Source: Dehalobacter sp. CP
GTDB lineage: Bacteria; Bacillota_B; Desulfitobacteriia; Desulfitobacteriales; Syntrophobotulaceae
Reading direction: 5' to 3'
DNA: 64,000 bases
NCBI GenBank assembly: GCA_009910795.1
Contig: VMEE01000039.1
Coordinates: 1-64,000, forward strand
Part shown: positions 44,578 to 53,743 of the stretch, in pieces
Numbering within the stretch: the stretch's first letter is position 1
Layout: each line of letters begins with the position of its first letter
Notes under the pieces: generated by a model
Databases searched by the model: none
Told to the model about the DNA's origin: nothing
Seen by the model: only the letters and a program-made list of their open reading frames with translations
Translations under genes and position numbers: made by a program

Positions 44578-46488
44578 ATGTCTGGGGTCAATAATAAATT
44601 GGTGTGGTTAAGATTAAGAACAATGATATTTGGGCATCCCCTTGCCACGAAAAGCGCAGAAACCCAAAAGGTTGGGGTCTTTGGCGGCATCCCAGTATTT
44701 GGTTCGGATGTTATATCTTCTCAAGGGTATGCTCCGGATGCAATTTTATACATTTTAATTTTAGCAGGGACTGCAGGGTATGCAGCATCCATGAAGGTAA
44801 CAGCAGCAATTGTACTATTGTTGTTTAGTATTTTAATGCTCTATCGCCGTACAATCCAAAAATATGCCAGAGGTGGCGGATCTTATACTGTTGCACACGC
44901 GTATTTAGGAGAAAAAATGGGCCTGCTGGCAGGTGCCAGTCTGAGCATCGACTATATTTTAACAGTAGCTGTTAGTGTCAGCTCGGCAGTTGAGAATCTC
45001 ACCGGTATATTTAGCTGGCTGGAACCAACGCCACATAAAGTATTGGCTGATTGTCTGATCATTGTATTTATGACTTTTGTAAATTTGCGCGGGATGAAAG
45101 AATCTGCCCGTCTTTTTGCCTTACCGGTGTATACCTATATTTTCAGTATTCTGGCACTTGTCGGGTTTGGCGTCTTTAAATATTTGATGTATGGAGTTTC
45201 TGTCCTGCCGGATTCTCAGGCCTTGATTACAGCGAATACCCAAAGTGTGACCCTATTTGTATTTTTGCGGGCAATGGCAGCCGGTACTACCGCGCTTACT
45301 GGAACTGAAGCTGTGAGTAACGGAGTATCAGCCTTTAAAGCCCCTGCCCAAAAGAGAGCCATCAATACACTATTTGTCCTTGGCTTGATTGTTGCGATAG
45401 GTCTTGTCGGGTTGGTATTTCTGGCAAGTCAATATCAACTTGTTCCAAGCGATGATAATACCATCATCAACCAGCTTGGATTACTGTTTTTTGGCAAATC
45501 GTTGATGTACTATCTGTTAATGGCAGGAATAGCCTTGATTTTAATGATTGCCGCGAATACGCCTTTTGTAGGACTGCCCATTCTCTTAAGTCTCATGGCC
45601 CGCGATGGGTATGCCCCCCGCTATTTCAAAAACCTTGGAGATCGATTGGTATACAGTTCAGGGATTTGGACCTTGAGTATTATCGGGCTGCTTTTGATTA
45701 TCATTTTTCACGGGAATACGCACAGTATGCTCCCTTTGTATGCTATCGGCGTGTTTATCAGTTTCTCTCTTACGGGTTTTGGTCTGGCAATACATTGTAT
45801 CAGAGATAAACCCAAGAATTTCCGCAGCGATTTTATCATCTTTGCGTTCGGTGGAGCGATATCTTTTTTGATGTTTTTGGTATTCTTAGTTACAAAGTTT
45901 ACTGAAGGGGCATGGTTAGTTGCTATTATTATTCCATTGCTTATGGTATTCTTCCATATCGTCTCAAAAGTATACAAGCGGGAAATCATGCTCATTAAAG
46001 CGACAAAAAATGATATGGATGAATTTAATCATCAAATTGCCAGAATATCTGAGCGTCGTTCCAATGTGAACCTTTCGGAGTATAAAAGTAAGATTGTTGT
46101 TCCAGTGTTTGATCTGAACAAAATTGTTCTTAAATCACTCCTCTATGGTTATGAGCAAACGCCTCTCATTACAGCAGTGCACGTAGCATCAGATAGGGAG
46201 AGGGCAGAAAAGCTGCAGAGACACTGGAAGGAAAACAATATACAAGTTGAGTTAGAGATCGTCGATTCACCTTATAGGGCTACTGTCCATGACTTGCTGC
46301 AATACCTTGATAAACTAGAAAATGACCCGCGTTATACTACGATCACTCTGGTTATTCCCGAATTTGTTCCACCAAGGCTATGGCAGAACTTTCTACACAA
46401 CCAAACCGGTCAATTAATGAAACTGTTACTTTTATTGCGTAAGAGTATTTTAGTTACCAGCGTACCTTATCATCCAGAGGAAAAATGA
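44578..46488 (+). CDS. kimA: KimA-type potassium permease (APC superfamily)
   Basis: 636-residue transporter with about 12 membrane helices and a C-terminal cytoplasmic domain (about 490-636). The start region FGHPLATKSAETQKVGVFGGIPVFGSDVISSQGYAPDAIL and ALTGTEAVSNGVSAFKAP match the KimA/YdaO group of proton-coupled K+ importers, not amino-acid permeases. In Bacillus KimA is shut off by c-di-AMP, both at the protein and through a riboswitch; no such riboswitch is visible here, and KdpDE may replace that control. TAACG then ATG; the site is weak (GAAAAGAG). Confidence 0.88.
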   Translation: MSGVNNKLVWLRLRTMIFGHPLATKSAETQKVGVFGGIPVFGSDVISSQGYAPDAILYILILAGTAGYAASMKVTAAIVLLLFSILMLYRRTIQKYARGGGSYTVAHAYLGEKMGLLAGASLSIDYILTVAVSVSSAVENLTGIFSWLEPTPHKVLADCLIIVFMTFVNLRGMKESARLFALPVYTYIFSILALVGFGVFKYLMYGVSVLPDSQALITANTQSVTLFVFLRAMAAGTTALTGTEAVSNGVSAFKAPAQKRAINTLFVLGLIVAIGLVGLVFLASQYQLVPSDDNTIINQLGLLFFGKSLMYYLLMAGIALILMIAANTPFVGLPILLSLMARDGYAPRYFKNLGDRLVYSSGIWTLSIIGLLLIIIFHGNTHSMLPLYAIGVFISFSLTGFGLAIHCIRDKPKNFRSDFIIFAFGGAISFLMFLVFLVTKFTEGAWLVAIIIPLLMVFFHIVSKVYKREIMLIKATKNDMDEFNHQIARISERRSNVNLSEYKSKIVVPVFDLNKIVLKSLLYGYEQTPLITAVHVASDRERAEKLQRHWKENNIQVELEIVDSPYRATVHDLLQYLDKLENDPRYTTITLVIPEFVPPRLWQNFLHNQTGQLMKLLLLLRKSILVTSVPYHPEEK

Positions 46489-46643
46489 TAAGTTACCGTT
46501 TAACCTGGAGTGATAAATCTTACGGTCCTTTTCTTATGCCGAAGTATTTTAGGAAATTTTTACGGGCATATTAGTTTTAAGAATATTAAAAACGTCTCTT
46601 TATTAAACAGGGAATTCGTTATAAGGGGAAACGATTTAAGGAG

Positions 46644-47042
46644 ATGTATGCTTTGCATCCCGATAAAATTTTCTACAAACCCGCTGTTTTGGACTTTGAG
46701 CTCGGGAGACAGCTTAGAGAAAAGTTCGGTAGTGTTCCATGGCTGCCAATTGAAAACCACAACAATATTGAGCAACTGCGCAATAATCCTAACCAAGCAT
46801 TTGCTAAGATGAAACGGCATCTTATTATCGGCGTACGGAAATCCTTAAACTACACGCCTAACAGTAAGGTCTAGGATTTCCTGGTACCATACACTTCTTC
46901 CGGCTGTAGCGCGATGTGCCTTTGTTGCTATTTGGTATGGAATTACAACAAATGCTCATATCTCAGGTTATTTGTCAATCGCGAGCAAATGATGGCTAAA
47001 CTGCTGAAAACCGCAAGCCGTTCGGAAATCTCAAAAATTTAA
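46644..47042 (+). pseudogene. splB: broken spore photoproduct lyase (splB)
   Basis: Residues 1-76 match the SplB N-terminus (KIFYKPAVLDFELGRQLREKFG, then LIIGVRKSLNYTPNSKV). An in-frame TAG at 46872-46874 interrupts it. The same frame goes straight on with DFLVPYTSSGCSAMCLCCYLVW, which holds the radical SAM cysteines CSAMCLCC, then NYNKCSYLRLFVNREQMM and a second stop at 47040. The remaining two-thirds (about 220 residues) are missing. The TAG replaces what is normally a serine codon; Tyr-to-Cys and Cys-to-Trp changes support decay. The intact enzyme repairs UV damage in germinating spores. Confidence 0.82.
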
Positions 47043-47499
47043 CGGTGTTCCGATCATCTGTGTGGTCTGAAATAGGTGGAGTAAGATGCTCTTTCCATTT
47101 CGACAAACTTAGAAACAATATGAAACTATTTGACCAAGGAATTCAAAGCAATACAGAGAATATCTTTAACGTTAGAGTAAAGCCTTTTTCTGAATTACGT
47201 ATGACAATGCGTTGTCATGGCTGGCGACCAGATCGCCTGGAACAGAAAAAAGGCCCAAGTCAGGACAGGAAGATTGAAAGGAGGTATGTCAGGCGGTCAG
47301 GAAGTACTTAAGCGGCCGGGAGTTATCGATAGCAGCAAACGAGCAATTTTTTGCAGGAGTGGTATTTGGCTGAATACTGCTGGTCGTAAGAGCCTGAGTG
47401 TCGGGCAGTCAATCTTCAGAATTGGTTTGGTTAGGAAAGATTTAAAATTAAAAAAGTCTGCCTGAGGTTAATCCGGTCGGAAATGGCAGACTCAACAAA
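47043..47499. other. degenerate region after splB
   Basis: No recognisable gene. Short frames exist (one at 47217-47465), but have no family match and poor starts; some codons could derive from a decayed gene. An AGTCTGCC / GGCAGACT inverted pair lies at 47455-47492. Confidence 0.4.
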
Positions 47500-47526
47500 A
47501 GGAGCCCTAAAACGGCTCCTCTTTTT
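47500..47526. terminator. terminator facing the helicase gene
   Basis: AGGAGCC pairs with GGCTCCT around CTAAAAC. On the plus strand CTTTTTG follows; on the minus strand TTTTG follows, so it can end transcription from both sides. Confidence 0.7.
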
Positions 47527-47550
47527 GACGGCTACGGAGGGCAAGGCAGC

Positions 47551-49806
47551 TTAATTTAACTCTTGGATCGAAGCCTCATCTCTGTCCAGTTTCTTGATGC
47601 AGACGCTGAAGCGTTCTCTTAACGACTGGTCTGTTACGGCTTCCCGCATCTGGCGCAGTAAATCGATGGTCCGCCTTAAGACCGCGATAATATCTCCTTC
47701 ATCGAGGGTGCAGAGCTGCTGAAGCTCAATTAATGCGGCGCCTTTGCTCCAATGATACGCAAGGACGGCCGCCCTGGATTCAAAGCGCACAGCATCAGAC
47801 CCGCAGATGCTCTGAATATAATTCAGGATTTCCCTGACAGGCTTAAAATCAATCTGGTCAAACTTCTGGAAATACTCATTACGTTTGCTTTCATAATCAA
47901 TACAGGAAATCAGCGCAGTCAGCTGGTCATCATCCAGCTGTTCAATGATTCCTGAGTAAATCAATTCGGTTACCAGGATTTCCTGCACATAAATATATCT
48001 GGCGAGCTCCCCGCGCGGCAAAAGCTTGTCATTCCCGATATAGCCTATTTGCTGCAGCAGGGCTTTTTTTCTTCCGAATTCGGAATTAAAGGTGTTGTAA
48101 TCCGGCATTGAGAACAATTGATTCTTGAGATCCGTAATTTCTTTTTCGAGGTTTATCCACTTTCCGGCGAAGGATTTACAGTTGTCGTTTTGTTTTCTGG
48201 TACATTTCTGGGGAGCAGTCTTAAGGATCTTCTCCCATCTCATGATTTTTCGGTGCATCTGACGCCCGAAAATCTTATTGCGGCGTCGCGGGTCCAATTT
48301 GTCATAGGCTTTATGAAGTCTGTCCAATTCTTTCTTTTTCGGGTAGTAATTCAGCGGGCACCGATAGGTCCCGACATGCTCACAAAGGTTCTCTTTGGCT
48401 TGGGCTGATTGCTCGGACAGAAGATGAATCTCCTCTTCCGTTTTTTGGGCGGTCAAGATATAGGAATGAGCAGCAAAACTTTTTTTGAAATAGGTTTCGA
48501 TTTGCTCCGGCGATAGTGTTGCTAGAAGATTCAAAACTGTATTATAGGAAAGCCGGAACTGACTGGTCAGAGGTTCCAACTTGGCAATATCAAATTTTAC
48601 CGGCGGTTCTTTTTCAAAGTAATTCAAATCAACAATCGCAAAGGAATAACCAATCTCATCAATACCACGTCGGCCGGCTCTGCCGGACATCTGAAAAAAT
48701 TCATGGTTTGCCAGAGCCCTGAAACTACGTCCGTCGTATTTGTTTAGGGAATCAAAGCAAACGGCCTTGACAGGGTAGTTGATCCCGACACTGAAGGTCT
48801 CGGTACAGTACAGAACTGAGATCGTCTTCGCCAGGAAAAGATCCTCTACGACGGATTTCTGCAAAGGCAGAAGCCCTGCATGGTGATAGGCAATACCTTT
48901 CCGGCAGACCCTGAATAATTTGCGTGTGGAAGAGGACCAAGTATCTTCAGCACCAAAATGCTCCAAAAAAATGTTTTTCACTTCTTTGCTTTGTTCCGGC
49001 GACAGGTAGTTTTTGATATTTGCCAGTTCATGCGCTTTATCGGCGCATTGCTTTCTGCTGAATACAAAATAGAGGGTAGGAAGATATTGTTTCTCAACAG
49101 TTTTGATCAGGTCAAGATGTGACGTCGGTTTAAACAGCGGGGAATTATCGGTTCTGTCCGTGGATTTAAGCTTCTGATAATAGAACCTGATCAGGTCATC
49201 ATAGCCGATGATGCCGGTGTCCTGACAAAAGTAATAATATTCCAGAGGAACGATCCTTTGCTGTTCCTCGATCAACACAACGGTGTCTTTGCGGATGGCC
49301 TCGATCCAGCCCTTCAGTTCCGCGGCATTGGCAATTGTGGCACTTAAGCCCAGAATCTTAATATTTGGCGGAGCGAGAATGATGGATTCTTCCCAGACTG
49401 TACCTCTGTCCTCATCATTAAGCCAGTGAATTTCGTCAAAGATGATATAGGAAACGTGCTCCAGTTCCGGATCATTGGTGATGACCTGGTTGCGGAAGAT
49501 CTCTGTCGTCATGATCAGCAGCGGAGCGCCAGGATTGATCACAACATCCCCGGTCATGATCCCGACGGTCTCGCTGCCAAATTGGCGGGAAAAATCTTTA
49601 AATTTCTGGTTGCTTAAGGCTTTTATCGGTGCTGTATAAATAATCCGTTTGCTTTCCCGAATTGATTTTTCGACCAGATAATCTGCTACCATTGTTTTTC
49701 CTGTCCCGGTAGGGGCTGAGACAATGACGGAATGCCCATGATTGATTGCTTCAATCGCATCCATTTGAAATTGGTCGAGTTTTAGTCCCTGATACTCGGA
49801 AATCAC
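47551..49806 (-). CDS. Ski2/HelY-like DExH-box RNA helicase
   Basis: 751-residue superfamily 2 helicase. Motif I APTGTGKT (near residue 35), Ia TAPIKALSNQKF, motif II DEIH, motif III LSATIAN and the C-terminal helicase part with MSGRAGRRGIDEIG (motif VI) are intact. A helical C-terminal region (about 460-750) resembles the Mtr4/HelY/Ski2 accessory domains. Such helicases unwind structured RNA for degradation. I prefer the GTG at 49806 because an extended AGGTGATC ribosome site sits just before it; a GTG three codons earlier would include that site. Lone gene with a terminator. Confidence 0.9.
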   Translation of the reverse strand: MISEYQGLKLDQFQMDAIEAINHGHSVIVSAPTGTGKTMVADYLVEKSIRESKRIIYTAPIKALSNQKFKDFSRQFGSETVGIMTGDVVINPGAPLLIMTTEIFRNQVITNDPELEHVSYIIFDEIHWLNDEDRGTVWEESIILAPPNIKILGLSATIANAAELKGWIEAIRKDTVVLIEEQQRIVPLEYYYFCQDTGIIGYDDLIRFYYQKLKSTDRTDNSPLFKPTSHLDLIKTVEKQYLPTLYFVFSRKQCADKAHELANIKNYLSPEQSKEVKNIFLEHFGAEDTWSSSTRKLFRVCRKGIAYHHAGLLPLQKSVVEDLFLAKTISVLYCTETFSVGINYPVKAVCFDSLNKYDGRSFRALANHEFFQMSGRAGRRGIDEIGYSFAIVDLNYFEKEPPVKFDIAKLEPLTSQFRLSYNTVLNLLATLSPEQIETYFKKSFAAHSYILTAQKTEEEIHLLSEQSAQAKENLCEHVGTYRCPLNYYPKKKELDRLHKAYDKLDPRRRNKIFGRQMHRKIMRWEKILKTAPQKCTRKQNDNCKSFAGKWINLEKEITDLKNQLFSMPDYNTFNSEFGRKKALLQQIGYIGNDKLLPRGELARYIYVQEILVTELIYSGIIEQLDDDQLTALISCIDYESKRNEYFQKFDQIDFKPVREILNYIQSICGSDAVRFESRAAVLAYHWSKGAALIELQQLCTLDEGDIIAVLRRTIDLLRQMREAVTDQSLRERFSVCIKKLDRDEASIQELN

Positions 49807-49946
49807 GCTGATCACCTGCTTTTATTTTGAAGTCGCAATCATTGTAACAGAGTAAATAGCGATAATCAAATCCATACCCATACAAAAGCAAAGACGCCTC
49901 ATATCATTTAAAGCGCCTTCGCGACTGTCATTAATCCCACGCAGGT

Positions 49947-50234
49947 TTACTCTTCTTTCTGGTCAAGCGGATGGGACGGGAAAGCAGCAACTATCTGGGC
50001 AGCACCAACGACTTCTGCCAAAACTCGGGCTTTGTCCGGAAACATTTGTGATTCAAAGTGCGTCATGACTTCGCCTTTTAAGGAAACATAATATCTCGGA
50101 GGGAAGCGGTTCAGTACAAAAGCCATTATGTCGGCCTGACACCGTTCGCATTTGCAAGGGATATTGGCGACAGGCAGATAATCTTCCAATGTTTTCTTCA
50201 CGATGACTTCACTAAAATTTTTTAGTTCATACAT
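49947..50234 (-). CDS. ComFB family protein
   Basis: 95-residue late-competence ComFB family protein. Key features are KKTLEDYLP, a four-cysteine-like zinc motif CKCERCQ (three cysteines visible), DIMAFVLNRFPPRYYVSLKG and a C-terminal helix. In Bacillus comFB lies between comFA and comFC; in other bacteria homologues bind cyclic dinucleotides and affect motility. Here no comF genes are adjacent. GGGAGG is nine bases before the ATG. It lies between the helicase and the thiamine-type ABC operon. Confidence 0.85.
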   Translation of the reverse strand: MYELKNFSEVIVKKTLEDYLPVANIPCKCERCQADIMAFVLNRFPPRYYVSLKGEVMTHFESQMFPDKARVLAEVVGAAQIVAAFPSHPLDQKEE

Positions 50235-50362
50235 TAGTCTTATCCTCCCAGGGAAAAAATGCTTACCCTATTTTAACATATCACGCCAAAGGGTAAAAGA
50301 ACCCAGCGGGATCTCGAAAAAGTTTTTCAGGTATTGAAACATCTTCAAACGTTCTTTGAATA

Positions 50363-51112
50363 TCAAGTTCCCAGCAAGTGAAACAGTTTTGTCTTCAAAG
50401 GCAATATCCCGGAAGAGAAAATCAGTTCCGGATCACGCGGCCGGGGAAACGGAACGTCGATGACCTCGACAATTTCTGCCGGGTATTTGCTGAGTACAAA
50501 AATTTTATCCGACAGCAGAATTGCCTCTTCAATATCATGGGTAATAAAGAGTACGGTATGCTTCGTTTCAATCCAGATTGATAGCAGCCAAAGCTGCATT
50601 TCTCTGCGGGTCAGGGCATCAAGCGCCCCGAAAGGCTCATCCAAAAGCAGCGTGGACTGTCCGAATAGGATGGTTCGGAGCAGGGCGCCGCGCTGTTTCA
50701 TGCCGCCGGAAAGCTGATGAGGATAGTAATCGGCAAAATCGAGCAGCCCAAAATGCTCTAAACCCTTGAGGGCCTCGATTGAAGAGATTTTTTTATCCTG
50801 GCGTATGAGATCGCAGCCCAGCGTTACATTTTCCCGAAGAGTCCGCCACGGAAGAAGCAGGTCTTTTTGAAACATGTAGCCGACATATCCTGGCATTCCG
50901 TTGATTTCCTGGTCATCGAGAAGGATTTGCCCCTGATCGGGCTTTTCAATACCAGCGATAAGATTGCACAGCGTACTCTTGCCGGAACCGGAAGGCCCGA
51001 TCAGGGAGACGAAAGAACCGCTCTCAATGGTCAGATTCAAATCCCGGAAAATCTCCATGGACTGACCGTTTTCAATATAGGTTTTCGAAAGGTTTTTTAA
51101 GGCAAGCGTCAA
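50363..51112 (-). CDS. thiZ: ABC transporter ATPase of the thiamine-precursor uptake system
   Basis: 249-residue ABC ATPase of the nitrate/sulfonate/taurine-like class. Walker A IGPSGSGKST (about 40), Q-loop YMFQKDLLLPW, signature LSGGMKQR, Walker B LLLDEPFGALD and H-loop FITHD are all present. It starts at TTG, nine bases after GGAGG. Its operon partners are the periplasmic-type binding protein, the permease and a thiamine-binding DUF77 protein, under a TPP riboswitch, so ThiZ (HMP/formyl-aminopyrimidine uptake) is the best call. It is the last gene of the operon. Confidence 0.88.
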   Translation of the reverse strand: MTLALKNLSKTYIENGQSMEIFRDLNLTIESGSFVSLIGPSGSGKSTLCNLIAGIEKPDQGQILLDDQEINGMPGYVGYMFQKDLLLPWRTLRENVTLGCDLIRQDKKISSIEALKGLEHFGLLDFADYYPHQLSGGMKQRGALLRTILFGQSTLLLDEPFGALDALTRREMQLWLLSIWIETKHTVLFITHDIEEAILLSDKIFVLSKYPAEIVEVIDVPFPRPRDPELIFSSGILPLKTKLFHLLGT

Positions 51113-51127
51113 GGCGTCTGACCTCCG

Positions 51128-52141
51128 TTATCTAGTCGGAAGAAAGTCATTGGTAAAAGCTTTGGATGAATCCATCATTTTGGTGACGAGCTTATTGTCA
51201 TAGAGCCACTTGCTGTAGTTTTCCCAGACAGTTGCTTTCTGGACACCCCATTGTTTCGTATCGGCTTTGTACTGCGGGCTCAGCCAGGCTTGGCTGCGTT
51301 TGATCATTTCCGGATCGGATTCAGGAGCGTATTTGATTAAGATTTCAGCTGATTCTTCCGGATTCTCAATTGCATATTCGTAGCCGGCACTAATTGCCTG
51401 CATCATTTTGCGGACAGTATCGGGGTTACTCTGAATCATTTCCTCGTTCGAGACAATGACCGGTGTGTAATAATCGAGGGCAGGGTCGATATCTTTCAGC
51501 CAGATCATATTAAGTTCCTGTCCTCTGATTTCAGCCTGGATACCTGTCCAACCATAGAAAATCCAGGTCAGATCGATATTGCTATTCAAAGAGGCCAACT
51601 GATCGGTTTCCCCGATATTGACCATATTGATTTTGCTGAAGTCGGCATTTTCTTTTTGCATCAGCGCTGTAAGGATCGCGGTTTCCGAAGGCAACCCCCA
51701 GCCGCCGTATGTTTTCCCTTCAAAATCCTTGGCTGTCAGGATATTCTTACTTCTCAGCGAGACAAAACCAGAGGTGTTGTGCTGAATGATGGTTGCCAGA
51801 GAGACAAGTGGCAAGTCACTGAGGCGGGCAGATGTAACCTGTTCCTGCGCACTGATACCAAAATCTACCTTTCCGGTTGCAACAAGCTGCTCGAGTGTTC
51901 CTTGGCTAGATGGGTTGACAATGTTGACTTCGAGTCCCTGGTCTTTGAAGTAGCCTTTATCCTGAGCAACAAATAGTCCGGTATGATTCGTATTCGGCGT
52001 CCAGTCCAGCATAAGCGTTAGTTTAACCGGCTGGTTATTCTGGCTGGAGTTCTGTTCAGCCTGTTTGCTGCAACCCGAAAGAGTCACAGTGAGAATCAGA
52101 AGGAGCACAATAAACGTAACCAATATCTTTTTCGTTTTCAT
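51128..52141 (-). CDS. thiY: ThiY-like substrate-binding lipoprotein (NMT1/THI5 family)
   Basis: 337-residue lipoprotein: signal helix, lipobox LSGCSK, then a type II binding fold. KLTLMLDWTPNTNHTGLFVAQDKGYFKDQGL is the hallmark of NMT1/THI5-type proteins, which bind the thiamine pyrimidine precursor. The Trp- and Pro-rich segments EIRGQELNMIWLKD follow. GAGGTA precedes the ATG by six bases. It lies between thiX and thiZ under the TPP riboswitch, so it should deliver salvage pyrimidine to the permease. Confidence 0.9.
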   Translation of the reverse strand: MKTKKILVTFIVLLLILTVTLSGCSKQAEQNSSQNNQPVKLTLMLDWTPNTNHTGLFVAQDKGYFKDQGLEVNIVNPSSQGTLEQLVATGKVDFGISAQEQVTSARLSDLPLVSLATIIQHNTSGFVSLRSKNILTAKDFEGKTYGGWGLPSETAILTALMQKENADFSKINMVNIGETDQLASLNSNIDLTWIFYGWTGIQAEIRGQELNMIWLKDIDPALDYYTPVIVSNEEMIQSNPDTVRKMMQAISAGYEYAIENPEESAEILIKYAPESDPEMIKRSQAWLSPQYKADTKQWGVQKATVWENYSKWLYDNKLVTKMMDSSKAFTNDFLPTR

Positions 52142-52226
52142 TTTTATACCTCACTTGTATTTTTTGGGGGGCGAAGGAATGTATCTTTTTCTCCTTGTTT
52201 AAGGGGACGAAAGATACGTCCATGGG

Positions 52227-53072
52227 TCAGCTTGTTCGCCTGTATCGGGAATACCAGGGAAGCAGTAGCCTGGTCAGAATAATAATGATTGCATAATAAA
52301 AGAAGCTGAGAGCAGTGATTGCAATGATTGCTGCAAATACTCTGTCGGTAAGGAAATTATTCGAAGAACGCAGCAGATAGACACCGAGCCCCTGGCTTGC
52401 TCCAAGCCATTCACTGATGACAGCCGTCATGACACTGTAGGCAGCAGCAATTTTTAAGCCTGAAAACAGTGCCGGCATGGCGTGCGGCCAGCGGATTAGG
52501 GAGAATACCTGCCATTTGGATGCGCCCATGCTTTGCAGCAAATGCAGAAGATCCAAATCGCTTAATTCAAGGCCTTCAAGCAAACTGATCGCGATCGGAA
52601 AAAAACAGACCAGAACGACAATTAAGATTTTAGGCAGTACCCCATACCCCAGCCAGAGCAACAGCAGCGGTGCGACCGCTATCAAGGGGATCGTCTGGGA
52701 AATGATCAGAAATGGATAAAACACCCGCCGGGACAGCGGAAACAGCGTCATCAGTGTACTAACTGTCATGCCCAGAGCAACAGCAAGCCCTAAACCCAAC
52801 GTCGTCTCAATGATCGTTACTTTGGTATGGCCCCACATCATGTCCCTCGTATTCCAGAGAGCTTTCCCGATCTGAGAAGGAGAGGGAAGAAGCCAGTGGG
52901 GGATGCTGAAGTAATTTACCGTAAACTGCCAGACTGCCAGCAGCACAACCAAAAAGAAAAGGGCAGGGGCATACCTCAGCAATGCAGCCGGTGGTCGGAA
53001 TCTCCGGCTATTGTTTTTTAGCAATAGGGATCCGGATCCCTTCTTTTCAGCGGTACTTGGCAATTTTTTCAT
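52227..53072 (-). CDS. thiX: ABC transporter permease of the thiamine-precursor system
   Basis: 281-residue binding-protein-dependent permease with about six membrane helices and the EAA-type loop containing GASKWQVFSLIRWPHAMPALFSGLKIAA (about 190-215). The ATG at 53072 overlaps the end of the upstream DUF77 gene by 26 bases, which points to translational coupling, since the local ribosome site is weak. It is 85 bases before thiY. The gene belongs to the TPP-controlled salvage operon. Confidence 0.88.
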   Translation of the reverse strand: MKKLPSTAEKKGSGSLLLKNNSRRFRPPAALLRYAPALFFLVVLLAVWQFTVNYFSIPHWLLPSPSQIGKALWNTRDMMWGHTKVTIIETTLGLGLAVALGMTVSTLMTLFPLSRRVFYPFLIISQTIPLIAVAPLLLLWLGYGVLPKILIVVLVCFFPIAISLLEGLELSDLDLLHLLQSMGASKWQVFSLIRWPHAMPALFSGLKIAAAYSVMTAVISEWLGASQGLGVYLLRSSNNFLTDRVFAAIIAITALSFFYYAIIIILTRLLLPWYSRYRRTS

Positions 53073-53334
53073 TGATCGTGGAACCCTGGGGTACATAGTC
53101 AATTTTTACATTGGTCATTACTCTAGAAGCCCCGGCTTTGATACAAGCCTCCATGGCATCTTTGATGACCTGCCAGATTTCATCAGGCTCTCCTTCAAGT
53201 GCTGTTTCCATCGGACCGACTTCGTAGGGAAGGCCGCTTTGGGCGACAACTTTAATTGCTTCATCAACAACCGGATAGATTCTGGATTCCTCCACTTTTG
53301 GAATGACCTGAAAGGCCATTGTTATCTTTGCCAA
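53047..53334 (-). CDS. DUF77/MTH1187-type thiamine-binding protein
   Basis: 95-residue YkoF/MTH1187-like protein, a ferredoxin-like fold known to bind thiamine or precursors. Conserved parts are QVIPKVEESRIYPVVDEAIKVVAQSG, YEVGPMETALEGEPDEIWQVIKDA and GASRVMTNVKIDY. The start is set at TTG nine bases after AAGGAG; a GTG six codons upstream contains that site, and an ATG five codons later is also possible. First gene of the operon behind the TPP riboswitch. Its 3' end overlaps thiX by 26 bases. Confidence 0.88.
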   Translation of the reverse strand: MAKITMAFQVIPKVEESRIYPVVDEAIKVVAQSGLPYEVGPMETALEGEPDEIWQVIKDAMEACIKAGASRVMTNVKIDYVPQGSTINEKIAKYR

Positions 53335-53423
53335 AATACATTTCTCCTTCACGTATTTTTTTAGATTACTGTCCGGGACTTTCTAAATAATAAGACACTG
53401 CTTATCGACGATGACCGACAAAC

Positions 53424-53446
53424 AAAAAACGCTGCAAAGGCAGCGC
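53424..53446 (-). terminator. riboswitch-linked terminator
   Basis: On the minus strand CGCTGC-CTTT-GCAGCG is followed by six T. It lies between the TPP aptamer and the first gene, the usual place for ligand-controlled termination. Confidence 0.85.
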
Positions 53447-53470
53447 AGTTATTAAAGTTTTTTATTATTA

Positions 53471-53547
53471 CTACGCTGGCATTACCCAGATCAGTTTTAA
53501 GGGTCGGATACGTGATATCCCTCTCAGCCAGCATCCCCAGCTCCCCA
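53471..53547 (-). ncRNA. TPP riboswitch (THI element)
   Basis: On the minus strand the aptamer runs GGGGAGCTGGGGATGCTGGC with the core CTGAGAGGG, GACCCTT, and ends CTGATCTGGGTAATGCCAGCG. These are the invariant segments of the TPP-sensing THI box. A terminator follows about 25 bases later. With TPP bound, the operon for DUF77, thiX, thiY and thiZ should be switched off. Confidence 0.95.
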
Positions 53548-53743
53548 TACTATTAAATTAGTTTTATCCTACCATAGTTGAAAATCATTAGCAATAGTGT
53601 TTTAGATTACTATTTGCTTTTCATCAGATCATTTGCTTCTCAGGTGAGATATTCTAGATAGTTCTTAAATTGGACAATTTGGGCTAATTATCATATGATA
53701 GTACTGACCATATACTGGGCAAGATGGTACAAGGAGAGAGAAA

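Noticed and set aside
46872..46874. TAG in splB as a pyrrolysine codon
   Set aside because: The frame ends again at 47040 after further disabling changes, and the missing C-terminal part makes a functional product unlikely.
47217..47465. Short frame after splB as a small spore protein
   Set aside because: No family resemblance, poor start context and surrounding decay; treated as non-coding.
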